Source: Antitrichia curtipendula (lineage: Eukaryota > Streptophyta > Bryopsida > Hypnales > Leucodontaceae). Taken from it: a stretch of DNA of 64,000 nt. Both the position numbers and the translations under genes were made by a program. The notes under the pieces were generated by a model. The model was not told where the DNA came from. It was given only the letters and a program-made list of their open reading frames with translations, and searched no databases. The DNA lies in assembly GCA_951230915.1 (NCBI GenBank), contig OX579637.1, positions 19,778,001 through 19,842,000 of the forward strand. Direction: 5' to 3'. Positions 24,273 through 36,330 of the stretch are shown here, piece after piece. How positions within the stretch are numbered: position 1 is the first letter of the stretch; every line of letters begins with the position of its first letter.

Positions 24273-24496
24273 CATCTGGACCACTCTAGCTGTAGAATAG
24301 CATCTGGATCACTCCAGGTGTTGAATAGCATCTGGATCACTCCAGATGTAGAATAGCATTTGGATCACTCCAGGTGTTGAATAGCATCTGGATCACTCCA
24401 GATGTAGAATAGCATTTGGATCACTCCAGGTGTTGAGTCGCATCTGGATCACTCCAGATGTAGAATAGCACCTGGATCACTCTTGATGGTGAATGT
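24273..24496. repeat. 28-bp tandem array of the 20-bp palindrome with 56-bp higher-order period
   Basis: Eight units start at 24273, 24301, 24329, 24357, 24385, 24413, 24441 and 24469. Each is the palindrome plus an 8-bp spacer. Types alternate: CATCTGGATCACTCCAGATG with 'tagaatag', then a CATTTGG...CCAGGTG form with 'ttgaatag'. This gives a 56-bp dimer period. The alternate type has partly lost its palindromy. Confidence 0.9.
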
Positions 24497-24587
24497 TATA
24501 TGGATTATTCCAATCCGGAATTGGTCGGTACCTACCAATCTTCTCATCTCTGTGCCTTGCATTGGAATCAATGAATGGTCCATCTCA

Positions 24588-24636
24588 TATCTGGAGTGAT
24601 CCAGATGAGTCTTGTTCATCTAGGGTGATCCAGATG
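24588..24636. repeat. Two more palindrome copies upstream of the DUF7869-like gene
   Basis: TATCTGGAGTGATCCAGATG at 24588-24607 and CATCTAGGGTGATCCAGATG at 24617-24636. Both are in GTGA orientation with one or two changes. Confidence 0.8.
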
Positions 24637-24816
24637 CCTAATATCTCTGGGTTGAATTCGTCGTTCCGATTCTACTTGCTTCCTTCGACAATATCTTCAT
24701 GTGTCTGAATCATCACACAGCAAATGATGTGAAGATTACCATAAGTCAAATTTATCCTCAGGATGCTTGTATGTGAATTTGTTTCTCACACTTCTATACG
24801 TTTTCCTTATTGTCAG

Positions 24817-27800
24817 GCATTTGTCACATTCGAAGGGATCTCAGGACTCCTTGCTTATTTGCAAGGAATCCGACATGGATGTCTTCAGTGAATGCAATGA
24901 TGTAATCCCGTATTCGACTGAGCACTCGACAAGTGAAGGCTTCGAAGAGTCGACCGCTCGAGCTTGTTTATTTGGAAATGGAGATGAAGTTAAACTTTTT
25001 GCTGCGGGATTTGGTGAGGTTGGTGGAGGGGTGGTTGTGGATGGTAGTCCACAGGGCCAGTGGCTTGGGGTGGACATCCCAATAGAGCAGGGTGTTTTGG
25101 TCTTGGTTCGATCGCTTTTCGTTGTCCCCGGAGCGGAGGATATCCCTGTCACGTCGTCCCAAAGGGGACTTACATCGATATTGGATGCTATAAATCGGAC
25201 AGTACTTTGGAGAGCACAAGAAGTTCAGAAGACACCTGCAGCTCCTCCTACGGATTCTTCTTCATATGTTCCGCAAGATGACTGGCTCGGGCTCGAGGTT
25301 CATCTTCAGAACTCTGCAGGCCTCGTTGAGGCAGCCGGGCGAATAATGTGCTGGAGGCCAGACGACCATTTTCAAGACGGAGTACTTGGTGAGGAGTATT
25401 TGGGTGTCACGGTGTTGGATGTTTTTGTAGGAAACATGGAAGCCATAATGACTCACGCCCGGTGGCCATTATCAGCTTGTTGGTTTCCTAGTGGACGGTC
25501 ATTGAAGGAGACAGTTGACTATTTTGCTGCCATTCCCGTTGTCGGAGACCCCTTAGCATATCTTGGAGGGAGAGAGAAAGAGCCTTATCGATTCATAAAC
25601 CGGAAGCCCTATGTATGCGTTCTGGATTCTCTGGCCACCCGGAAAACTACGGACTCTGAAATTCAGAAGGTTAGTGCCTCCCCATGCTGCAGCAGGGGGT
25701 GTTGCCAGTTCTTTCCTCGGGAACAAACGCTGATTGTGAGGCAGAGATACTATTTGAAGTCCTTTGAGGATTGACACGAATATGGAATTGCTGCGGGTGG
25801 CCAAATTCATAATTTCTGCGGGGATCGAAACCGGAAAGTAATCACTCTTGAAGGTTTGGATGTATGCATGACGGCTTGGTACGTAATTCTTGGAATTTTG
25901 AAGTCCACATACCATGGTTATATGATAATGTACAAAGACGGCGTTGTTTCTGGCACACACGGAAACAAAGGGGTTAAACGTCCAAGGATTGGAACCGTTC
26001 AAGTCACTGGAACTATGAAAGCTATCATTGATGAGAACGCTGACCAAATGCCCCACCAAATGCGCGGCATTGGACATGGACGAATGGACACTCTGAAATT
26101 TTTGCCTGCTGGAAATAATTGGAAACAAGTTCGTGTTGAGGCTAATGAGGTACTAGTTCTAATTTCTTTTCTACCTTAAATCTCAACTGGATCACTCCAG
26201 ATGAGACATGCATATCTTCTATTTTCTATTTCAAATTTGCTTGTCTTTGTTGTTAAGCTCTCTTCTCCACTACTTTTTTGCTCAATTGTAGCTTATGCAT
26301 ATTTTTGTTTTCTTTGCAGTTAAATGTAGACTATGGCCTTCCACCTGTGAGCCAGTCTACAATTAGTAGAATCAAGAAAGAGCATTTCAACAATGTTTCT
26401 ATAAAGCCCGTTGGAAGCTCATTTGCAAAGTGTAGTGTATGTGACCAGTTGCAGCAGTTCCTTCTGAAGTCACCCAAAGGAAGTCCTGAATTTGTAGAAT
26501 TTTCGAAGCAACGGATTGAACATCACAATCATCAAGCCTCATGTCGTCGCCTATATGCTTCATGGCGGGAGGAGTCTAAAAGGAATCCGAAGAAAATATT
26601 ATGTGTAATTCACGACAAGATGGATACTTCAAAGACAGCTTTACCAAGGATGCGCGTGACAACAAAGGCTACTCAAGGTTTGGGGCAGATACCAATGAGC
26701 GTAACAGGAATGGTAGCTCACGGTCATGGTGACGGTGCATATGCCCACTATGCACCGTTGTGTTGGCCAGGAGATTCGAACTTCACCATTTCGTCGTTGG
26801 CTAGATTGTTTCGTAGACTCGAGGGTCCTCCAATTCAAAAGACAGGTGACTTATTTCCATACCCGCCAGCAAACCCTATGTTTGAAGCATTGCTTAGAGG
26901 AAAATCACGTTGTACAGATTGTTTGACCCTAGTAGAACCATCTGCTCGGCGTGGACCCTCTCCTCTTCCTGAGAAATTATATCTTCAACTTGACAACTTG
27001 GCAAAGGATAACAAGAACCAGTACCTTATGGCGTTCTTGTCTTTGTTGACTGCGCGGGGAGTCTTCAAGGAAATTCAAGTTGGTTTCCTACTTGTCGGAC
27101 ATACTCACGAAGACATTGACGCTTATTTCAGTCACCTCTCTAAGGCCTTGAAGACAAAGAATACTTTTGTTGTTGCCAACTTGATGAAAGCCTTCACGCA
27201 GTCGCAAGAGCTATCATTCATGCCTGAGTTTCATTAAAGAGGTGGCTGATTTCAAGTTGTTCGTAAAGGGATACCAAAGCAGTGGGACGGCTAGATTAAT
27301 TGGATTGGGAGAGCTGCATCTTTTTAAATTTTATGTAGATAGTGAGGAGGTCCCCGTCATGAAGTATAAGAAGTCAGCAGTTGATTCGCATTGGCTACCA
27401 TCTGATAAACCTTCTCAACGACTCTGGAAGAGAGATTCACATGGACGGCCGAAGCTCCCTCCAGGCTGTCCGAAGCCTGTTCCATTCAAGCCCATGTGGG
27501 GTAGCGAAGTTCCCAAGGCCACAGGAAATCAAGAGAAGGCTGTTGAAATGGCAAGGAAAGCTACTCTGAACAAGGGTTTTATGATGATAGGACTAGAAAA
27601 GTACATTCAGTACTGGGAAAACGGGATGTCTAAATGCGAGGGATTTGCAACTGCTTTTGGTCCTTATGTGGAATACTGGAATCGTGTACTATGTGAGCTT
27701 AGAGAACCACTACCTGAATGCCCTTCAGAGTTGGTGGAAGGCTTTTGGCCACAACACGATTGGAGGATGACACGCGATGAAAACCCTCGTCGAACTTTCT

Positions 27801-28255
27801 TGGTCAATCCTATAGACATCATTCCTGAGGAAGAGGATCCAGAACCATATTGCGGCCCCGCAAATGAAGCACCATTGGAAAGTTTCAATCCTTGGCTTGA
27901 CATACGTCCAGGTTCATGGGTTCTTTTGAGACCTGAAGATCCGAAAATCTGTGCTGTTTGGCAAGGAAGAGCATTGTCCACTGTATGCAGACTACAAGGA
28001 GATGCGAATTACGGAAAGTTCTTGCTTCAATATTGGCGACCGGACAACTCCGAAAGTACTTTGGAATTAAGGTACCGCAATTGTTGGTACGGGAAATGGG
28101 TTGTAGAGAATAGTCTTCCGACCTGGTTGGATGCAACTTGCATAGTCTATTCAAATTGGTCCAAGATTGTAGATCCAAAATCACGGACAATTCCTAAGAA
28201 AAGTAGAGAGGCTGCCTTAGTGAATTTGAATAGGACAAATGAGGTGGACCCTTAA
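24817..28255 (+). pseudogene. DDE-transposase-like (DUF7869-type) gene, copy J
   Basis: Two exons are seen: 24817-26149 (acceptor ttgtcag before it, donor GTACTA after) and 26320-28255 (acceptor tttgcag). The N-terminal third has two related segments (LGVDIPIEQGVLVLV, LGVTVLDVFVG) that recall DUF8039-like parts of plant transposases. A Cys-rich patch (CCSRGCC) and VITLEGLDVCMTAWYVILGI follow, as in DUF7869-type proteins. The core carries HDKMD, LQLDN with NKNQY, and GHTHEDIDAYFS, a plausible DDE/D acid triad. The C-terminal 200 residues are BAH-like. Lesions are TGA at 25772 and a frameshift near 27230 (apparent TAA at 27235). The intron holds a palindrome copy and the leader holds the 28-bp array. 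The homologue at 46.8-48.7 kb lacks this intron. Confidence 0.65.
26184..26203. repeat. Palindrome copy in the intron of the DUF7869-like gene
   Basis: CAACTGGATCACTCCAGATG, one mismatch from the perfect palindrome, lies within the 170-bp intron. Confidence 0.85.
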
Positions 28256-29884
28256 CCAAGTTGTATTTTCAATTTCTTCAGTTTGTCTTTAGCCCTCTAG
28301 ATGCATCCTTATTGTTAGCGCTTTGGGAAGTCCATCTGGATGTCCCCAGATGAATTCTCCTTCTCCACATACAAGGACAAACAAGGTTGTCATTGCTTTC
28401 ATTTGTGAAAATGTAAAATTCTGTCAATTGATTGGCAAGGCTTCGTTGGATGATGTTTAAATGTGATATTCGAAAGATGAATTTAGAGTTCATGCAATGG
28501 ATTTTTGCAATGCTGGTTTGATTTTAGCATTTATCATCTGGAGACCTCTCGGTAGGTTTTGGGATGTATAGTGAGTATAAACAGAAATCCTTAGCCACAT
28601 TACTTGCGTTGTGGAGATCTCCAGATAAGTACATAGGAAATGAGAAATCTCCAGATGCATAAGGGGACATCTGGGGATTTTAGCATTTTTTTATTTTTGG
28701 ACTCCTCCAAAGTCCAAAAGTAGTTAAATGTGGCATTTATGTAGTACCGTATGTTAACCACTAAACTGACTGAAGTCCCAAGGCCTCTTTTCCATCCTAA
28801 ATCTGAAATAAATTGCCATTTCTATAGTAAAGAATGTAAAAAAAAAAAATGAATGTATTTAGGACTTTAGGCCTTTAAGGTGCACATCTACTTGTAGTAT
28901 GTAAGATCTCATACTAGAGTACTAGAGTAGTGTTCAATTGACCGGAAGAAATTTCACAAACTTTGCCTATGTAGAATTGTAGATTGCAAGATATTTACAA
29001 TAAACTTCAACCTCTGAACGCCCAATGGCATCATTTAGTGCCAATTTGATGGCAATTCAATCACTTCAATGAGATGGAAAGATTGTGGAAGCGTTCAATT
29101 CATTTTTTGGGGACCTTCCATGTTGAGTTACAAAGTGTATCCAAATGATTTTGTAGTCTTTCCGATATTTGCCTCCGCGTAATTTAGAGTTTAGGAAAAT
29201 AAATTAAAAAAAATATGCTACTTTAGTGTATCTTGGGAAGTTGTTGCTCCTTACTCTAAATCTGAAATTTATCCCCCAAATTGATATTTTCTGAGTTTGA
29301 GTCTAACTATTACGCAAAAGTTTATTTTCTCTAGTTCCTATTTTATGTAAAATCCGCCAACACGACCCTAAAATGAAATTTCATTATTGCAATTTGCACT
29401 TCGAATGTGTTTCTAATGTCTACTACATTTAGTACATTCTAAATAAATCATGAAATTGAAATTAAGTTTATGCTATGATGGATTGTAATGTCATTATCCT
29501 TGTGATATAAGGTAAACCTGCCTATAACAGGCAGAATGACTGATTTGTTGTATTGCCATTAGCAAAAATAATCAAATTTTTTCCATACAAAGACACATGT
29601 GAGAAATGAAGAACGCAACTAGAATTTTATTTTTTGGATTATTTATGATTTTTTTTTTAATTTTTGAAGTGTACTATCCAGTAAGCCCAAAAGAGTTTGT
29701 AGACTACCCCAAATCAGTAGAAAATTGTTTCCATGATGGTCATCTTCCCACCTAAAACAGTCATAACATTTTCTAAGATGGCTACAAGACTTTCTAACAT
29801 GGACATGACATGAAAAAATTAAAAAAATGCTTTTTACCAAAAATAAAATAATATTTTCAAAAAAATAAAAATAAAAATTTTAAA
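28256..29884. other. 3' flank of the DUF7869-like gene, AT-rich
   Basis: No gene. A palindrome variant, CATCTGGATGTCCCCAGATG, lies at 28333-28352. Half-sites (catctggagacc, gagatctccagat, aatctccagatg, acatctgggg) cluster at 28535-28676. The remainder is AT-rich. Confidence 0.5.
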
Positions 29885-30455
29885 GGGCCGTCCAGGAAGT
29901 TTGGCAGGCCGTCGAGAGGACGAGTAAGCCGTCCCAGACCACGAACAGGCCGTCGAGAGGATGGGCGGGCCGTTCCCAACCAGGGACAGGCCGTCGAGGA
30001 GACGAGCACCCTGTCCTTTTGGACGGCCCTTTCGTCCAAGAGATGGGTAGGCCGTCCACGAGACGCGTATTCCGTCGAGGAGACGGGTAGGCCGTCCACG
30101 AGACGGGTATTCCGTCGAGGAGATGGGTATGCTGTCGAGGAGACAGGTATTCCGTCTAGGAGACGGGTATGCTGTCGAGGAGACGAGTATTCCATCGAGG
30201 GGACAGGCAAGCCGTCAAGAAGACGGGCAGGCCGTCGACGGAATGGGCAGGCCGTCAAGGAGACGGGTAGACCGTCGAGAGGACGAAAAATCCGTTCGTC
30301 CAACTCTTGGGCGGTGGTGTAATTATTTCCTGAACCTGTCGACGGCGCCCCGAACCCGTTGACAGTGTCCCAACCCTGTGTCGGACCTCTGTGGACGTAT
30401 CGGCCGTCCATTTCAGGGCCGTCCCACGCCCTGGACGGCCTAGATTCGGGAGGGA
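29885..30455. repeat. GGACGG/CCGTC tandem array 3, upstream of RING copy C
   Basis: 'gccgtcgaggagacgggta' type units recur about every 20-40 bp, with GGCCGTCC blocks at both ends. The minus-strand open frame across it is a repeat artefact. It ends 265 bp before the RING gene's ATG. Confidence 0.8.
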
Positions 30456-30507
30456 CGGGCTGATGTTATGTTAAATACCCTGCCTAATTGGGTCGGTAAT
30501 TGGGGGG

Positions 30508-30513
30508 TATAAG
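30508..30513 (+). promoter_or_regulatory. TATA box of RING copy C
   Basis: TATAAG follows array 3 by about 50 bp and precedes the ATG by 210 bp, the same order as in the sister modules. A possible leader intron ends at the ttttccag just before 30711. Confidence 0.45.
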
Positions 30514-30719
30514 TGAACTTTTTGAGACAGTTCACCTGCTTCTTCTTTTGAGTTGCACTGTCCGAGCTTGAGAAAGCTTCGCACTGCAATTTGGGGGGAA
30601 GTGTTATACATTTGACATTGTTTTGTCACATTTCAGTTGCCTTCACGCAACAGAAGGCAAAGCAAATTGTCATTGTATTTGCATACAGTATCGTGTGTGT
30701 CATTTTCCAGGTATCAAGA

Positions 30720-32981
30720 ATGGACGCAGAGGATGTAACAGGAGGTTTGGGACTTGGAGGTGACCCCCCAAGAGGTTTGGTACCTGCAGGTGAACCCCCA
30801 GGTAGAAGGAAGAGAGGAAACAGAGCAACCTTGGATTGGGGCACACTTAATGCCGATGCGATTATGGCAAAGACTGGGTGGGTGGAGGAAGATGGCCCAT
30901 GGACAAGAGTGACATGTCGGCAATATATAGATTGGGCCCACATCAACCGCCATTGGCCACACGACCGGTACGAAGTGCACGTGAAATTTGGCGTAGTAAA
31001 TATTGACCAGTGCCAACATCCGCACTTCAAGAAGAGTATGATTGAAGTGTCATTGGCACTTTGGGGTTCAAGATCCAAGAAAGACGGGACACTTTTATTG
31101 TGCCAAATGGCATATGCGGAGTTTTTTCTTGGCAAGGATGTGGACTGGAGCAGCTTTTTGGGCAGAGCGCGGAATAATGCATTTCCAAATCAAACTCGCC
31201 ACATTGCACCAAATCCTCCTGTGCCATTGGACAATGTACCAAATCCTGCCGTGCCAACGGCTGATGTTTTGAATGTGCAAATGGACGTGGTTCCACTGGC
31301 GGAGCGTCCAAGGACGGAGTTGATGGAGGTAGAAGTTGGTCAGGGCAGCGGTCCAGATGTCAACCAACAAGATGTGATTGGTGAAGTGCAAGCTGACGGT
31401 GAAGAAGTAGTTCGCTTGCGCCAATTAGTACAAACACTGCAAGCAAAAAAAGAAGAAACACGACGACAACATGCTGCAGTGTTGGAAGTTCATCGTGCAA
31501 GGATGCGGGCCATTCAAGATGAAAATGTGCGCCTCATTGCACGTGAAGCCGAGCTCGTAGAGCATGAAAGGCGGGTCAGCACAGACTCAGTTCCACCACT
31601 TGATCTTGTAGTGGAACGTGCTACATACGGTGCAAATGAAGACACACCAGGCCCGAGCAATACATCTGAGTTTGTGCTGCGATCACGATCCACTTTTCCA
31701 AGTGCAGAAAGTGCCACATTGGATATTCTGCATGCACGTGCTGAGCGAGTTGAAGCAGAGCTTGGAAGTACTCGCACAAACATGGAAGAATTAACAAACG
31801 CCATGCGTGCTTTGGAACTTCGTGCCAACAACGCCGAGGCAGAGGTAGCGGTGGTTATTGCAGCTTGAACAGCCTTGGAGCAGACCATGACCGCATTGAG
31901 TGCTGAAAATATGCGGTTGGTCCAAAATCCTCAGGAGCAGAGGCTGCTTCAATTGTGCAACATAAAGTTGACATGCAACTTAGCGCTAAACGAGGCTGAG
32001 CAAATGCAATGTGAAGTGAGGAGAGTGGCTGCAAAATTCAATGATGGCGGTCAATGTTATTTTGGCTTGAACTCATGGCCTCGGGTGGCAAAAATGTTCA
32101 CCGATGATTTGCCAGTGTATAGGGAGAATTCAAGCATCGATTGGAATGCCCGTCCAGACTTGGAATTCCAATATAATATCGATCGCCAACGGTACGGGCC
32201 ACCCAACCACGATGGCATTACGCCACTAGTGTGGCCTTTCGTTCTAGATTTTGTACAAGATGGAACAACATGTATAATGTGCCAACAACCGTTTGGCCCC
32301 AAGGGTGGATGGAATCTTGGTACATGTGGCCATCTATACCACCCCGTGTGTCTTATTCCACACATGGTCACCAAAAAGAGATGTGCGCAATGCAGGGCTC
32401 CATTTCATGCACGACTGTACAAAACGTTTGGCCTTCAAGACCACATGCCTCAACATTATGAGTACAATGAAGAAAATTTACCGGGCCCCGGTAATAGAGT
32501 ACATTGGGGGTCCGACATGACATGGCTTTGGAAGTGGGGCCACCACAACCGACACCTCCCGGCAGGAACGGTGGCTGACATACCATGGACGAGTGACGCC
32601 CAAGTGACAGAGGTGATCAGGAGGGTGTTTGGAGACAGTGATCCAGGGCGTCGACTATATTTTGGTCAGATTGCCGGTGGACAATGGGACCCAGACCGCT
32701 CCATTTTTGTGCGTGCACCACATCCACAACGCATCATGTTTAACTCTCAAGGCTAGCCAGTCGGATTTGAGGGGGAATGGAGCTTTGAAGAACAAATGGC
32801 ATACACTGAAGACAATACCTTCCATAAGCCAGCCCTCGTGAATGACATTTTTTCCCACTTACATGATAGATACAATATAGAAGCACTTCAGCTTTTGAGG
32901 ACTTTCGAATCGCAACAAGAACTGCAGCAATTTTTGAGAAATAGCATAGCACGCGGCGTTGTAATTGAAGAAGTAGACTAG
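30720..32981 (+). pseudogene. RING-H2 element protein, copy C, two in-frame stops
   Basis: One frame of 754 codons is interrupted only by TGA at 31866-31868 and TAG at 32754-32756. The N-terminal motif (TCRQYIDWAHINRHWP, then AYAEFFLGKDVDW) is shared with the genes at 55.4 and 63.1 kb. The middle is a long Glu/Ala/Arg coiled coil (about residues 240-420). A RING-H2 finger begins at residue 518: CIMC, then CGHLYHPVC, then CAQC, giving C-C-C-H-H-C-C-C ligands. The following HYEYNEENLP matches HEYNRWNLP of the 55-kb copy. RING-H2 domains typically act as ubiquitin E3 ligases; the substrate here is unknown. The start is the ATG of MDAEDV, because the upstream extension looks like leader or intron. 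Confidence 0.75.
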
Positions 32982-35089
32982 ATTGTATATAACTAGATAG
33001 ATGTATAGAATTAAATACCAGAAGTTGTACAAAGCGAACGTATGTAATTATGTAAAGCCTTTATTAGTTTACCATGTACTTCAACGGATTTATAAAATAT
33101 GTACATTTATCGTTTTCTTTCCACCTCGTGTATTGTTGCTTCGCCTTTGTCTATTTTTGTAATCTATTGGACCTTTTTGTAATAGTATAGAAGAAGCTTG
33201 TATGCTTAGATGGTAGGTAAAAGAGTGTTCTATTTTATTGTTGATGAAGCCCTAAAGTCCAAAATCCATTTTTTGGCCCAAAACACCCTAAACCACCACT
33301 TTTGCTATGTTCACCTATGAATTAAATTTTTCAATTTTTTTTTGGAATCAAACCAAAGGATCTTGTTCTACACTTGTCTTAGATGACGTGATAAAAAATT
33401 TGTAATGTTTGACCGTATGGATTGAAAGTTATTAGCATTCGAAGTGAAAGAAACAAATTTATTTTAAGAAGTTGCTAGGATTGCCCGCTCCACAAAAAAC
33501 CCATAACTTTTCCATTCCTAATCCAAATGGGATGAATGAAAGCCTCCCATTTAAAAGAAAATATAATCCAACTGGCAAAAAATATACAAATTTTTATTTC
33601 GTTTTTTTGTGGATTTTTTTGTCTACCTAGAGTCCTGGACTGCCCGGTGTCCCGATCTCCTCTGTTTGAGGTTATTGTGGCATACCCTTTGCTCTTAGGC
33701 ACTGATTGGAATAGAAATTGTATTATGAATAAACTCATAAGTTTATCTATCATTCTATTTTATCATTCTTATGAAAAAGTTTTCAAAAGTTTCAGTAAAA
33801 AATGAGATCATGGAAGCCTATCGAAAATCCATTTTGTCCCTTGCAGCAAGAACAATGAGAGTATGTTACTTTAGGGGCTAAGAAATAAAAACAATGGAAA
33901 TTGTTTACCAAAGCAAGAAATAAATAACAAATTATTTTATTGCTTCATATTTGATGAAATCTCCTTTAAGTCTTTAGAATTAAACCAAAAAATAATTCAC
34001 GTTTTGTAACTTTTGTTCTATTAGTTTTAATGTTTTTTTAGTTGGACTATTGATTGACAACTCCCTCATGTTTATTTTTAAATCCAAAGTTTACAAATTA
34101 AAGTATTGAACATTTTTCATTTTTTCTCAAATGGCATTATGGAAATCAAATGATCAAAGTCTAATATCTTGCAATTGCTAACTTGATAAGGTCACGCTAC
34201 ATGAAATTTATTTGAAAATCAATTGAAATAAATGACTTTATGAATGGCGATCCTATACTTGAAAGTCTTAAATTGAATAGATTCTAATTTTTTCTTTTCA
34301 TTTCATTTCAAGATGAACATGGTGAAATGACAACTTGGAGTTTTTTTTGGCAATAATTAGCATAGGGCCTACATGGATTAATATTTTTGAATATTTTGCC
34401 ATATAGTCAATGTAAAATCAATTTAGCAACTTCTCTAATTAGAAATCCAATAACGAACTTTAATCCCTAGAATCCTAGATGCCCAAGTCATGTTTTGAGC
34501 TCCTACGAATTTGCTCTAAATTGAACAAAATGTCAACATTTTGATTAGGTGACTAGGTGTATCAATTAAAAAAAAATTGTAACCGTATAAATTCAAACAA
34601 GACATGTTACAAATCTCATAGGTTGCTAAAACACAAAAATATCACTTATAGAGTAAAAGATAATAATGTTTGAACATGAGGGTGTTAAAACTACAAAAAT
34701 GATGTGAAGTCTTCCAATCCTCTTTTCAGTTTTCACAAGTCAAATTTTAAAAGTTTTTGACCCAAAAAATGTGAGTTTAAATTGCCTAACCTATATAATC
34801 CCAATCAATTTATGGCTTTTCAAAATATACTATATATATATTTTTTTAATTTTATTTAACCCCTAAAGGACCAAACACCGTTTTTTGACAACATAGCGTT
34901 TTTGGGCAGCTCACCACGAATGGAATTTTTATTTTTTTTCTTTGAAATTTTCACACAAGATGTACCCGAGGAGTAGCTTTAGGGCCCAATAATTTCCATA
35001 ACTTTTGACCACATGGTTAAAAAGTTATGGTATGATATGTAGTTTTCATTGTTCGGCGGACAGCCCAGGCAACAAAAAGAACTTCCTTA
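32982..35089. other. AT-rich 3' flank of RING copy C
   Basis: No supported gene. Sequence near 33240-33450 matches the 3' flank of hAT copy A (about 4220-4430), including '...ttgaccg.at.gattgaaag.tattagcattc'. The rest is AT-rich with homopolymers. Confidence 0.45.
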
Positions 35090-35745
35090 AAAATCATTTT
35101 TTAGAGAAATAAAAATTTGAAATTGGTTCTCTAGATTTATGTGCACAAGGAAAGTTTAAATCATTCCACTTTGATTTATGAGATGAAAGTTATGAGGAAT
35201 TTTAATTGTGGGTAGTTTGCGGGTAGTTATAGAATCTCTACTCTAAAAATAAACCTTGAAGTCCTTTATTTAACTCAATTTTCAATATTTTTGGAAAAAA
35301 ATATGAACAGAAGGTGTAGATTGTTTATTACAACATTATAATCGTTTGGATTGGCATTTTTCAATTCCATCATTAAATCCTTAACAATTTAGTGTTTTGA
35401 ATCATTTTCTACTTCTTTCTACTTACTATTTTTTTTCTATATGTTGTACAATTCCAAATGATCTGAAAATTTTCAAGCATGTAGCTAACTTGCTTTGAAG
35501 AATGAATCCAAAGAGTTACCACCATTTTGGACATTTTTTCATACAAATGTGACCATGTGAATTGCAGCTGCCCGGTTTTTCGCAGGGACAAAAAAAGGGT
35601 TTTTGTCACTTCAAATGCTAATATCTTGCAATCTACAAGGTGGAAATTTCTGAAATTTTTTCCACATCTTCTCAAACTAGTTTACTACAAGAATCCTATG
35701 GTTACATGTGTCCAGAAATGTTTTTCTTCCAAAATTTGGTAGAAA
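35090..35745. repeat. Dispersed AT-rich repeat R1, copy 1
   Basis: About 650 bp align by eye to 54540-55160 in the same orientation. Shared stretches include 'tatttaactcaattttcaatatttttgg', 'atgttgtacaattccaaatgatctgaaaattttcaagca' and 'accaccattttggacattttt'. It is noncoding; small frames inside are unsupported. Confidence 0.75.
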
Positions 35746-36070
35746 TGGCAGTTTGGGAGCGCTTTTTGTGAAAACATAGTCAAAAACCTTTATGTTGAAG
35801 ATCATGTACATATTGTTGTAGACTATGTACATTCAGCCCTAGGAGTAGTGTTAGACTCTTAGTTAGACTTAGAGTCTCTTGGGTATTGCTTGTAGTCAAA
35901 GGCAGCCCATGGTGGTTAGTTATCCCATAATGTATGTGGATAACTAGTGAAAGGCTTCTACCTTATGTTCAATCCACTCATGGGGTTTGGGATCTTCCTA
36001 CCATCTAAGTAAAGCCTTTCTTCCATTGAAGTACTTTGTAATCTCAATACTTTAGAGGTTCATTTTAAAG
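35746..36070. other. Spacer before array 4
   Basis: AT-rich with repeated 'agtgttagactcttagttagac' words. Nothing functional was recognised. Confidence 0.3.
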
Positions 36071-36300
36071 GTCGCCCGTCCAGCTCGGCCGTCGACGGAA
36101 GGTCGCCCGTCCAGATCGGCCGTCCAGCGCGGCCGTCGATAGAAAGTCGGCTGTCCAACGTGGCCGTCCAGGATGAATTTTCATCCATTTCCATAGTTTT
36201 CATCCTCTGTCAACGGTTCTCGTCCAGATTTCATCCTGACGGATGCCGAGGTTGAATCTTGACGTCCGTCCGGACATCCTGACGGACGGACAGGACGTGA
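36071..36300. repeat. GGCCGTCC array 4, upstream of the Gag-like gene
   Basis: 'gtcgcccgtccag.tcggccgtc' units are at 36071-36175, then looser 'catcctgacggacg' units to 36300. It is shorter and more degenerate than arrays 1-3. The ATG at 36331 follows directly, without the usual ~250-bp leader. Confidence 0.65.
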
Positions 36301-36330
36301 CGGGGACAACCCTGCTTGAAGAGTGAGGGA

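Noticed and set aside
25670..25780. Intron starting at GTTAGT 25670 in the DUF7869-like gene
   Set aside because: The frame is shared on both sides of the TGA at 25772 and the intervening Cys-rich peptide fits the family, so a point nonsense change is more likely than an intron.
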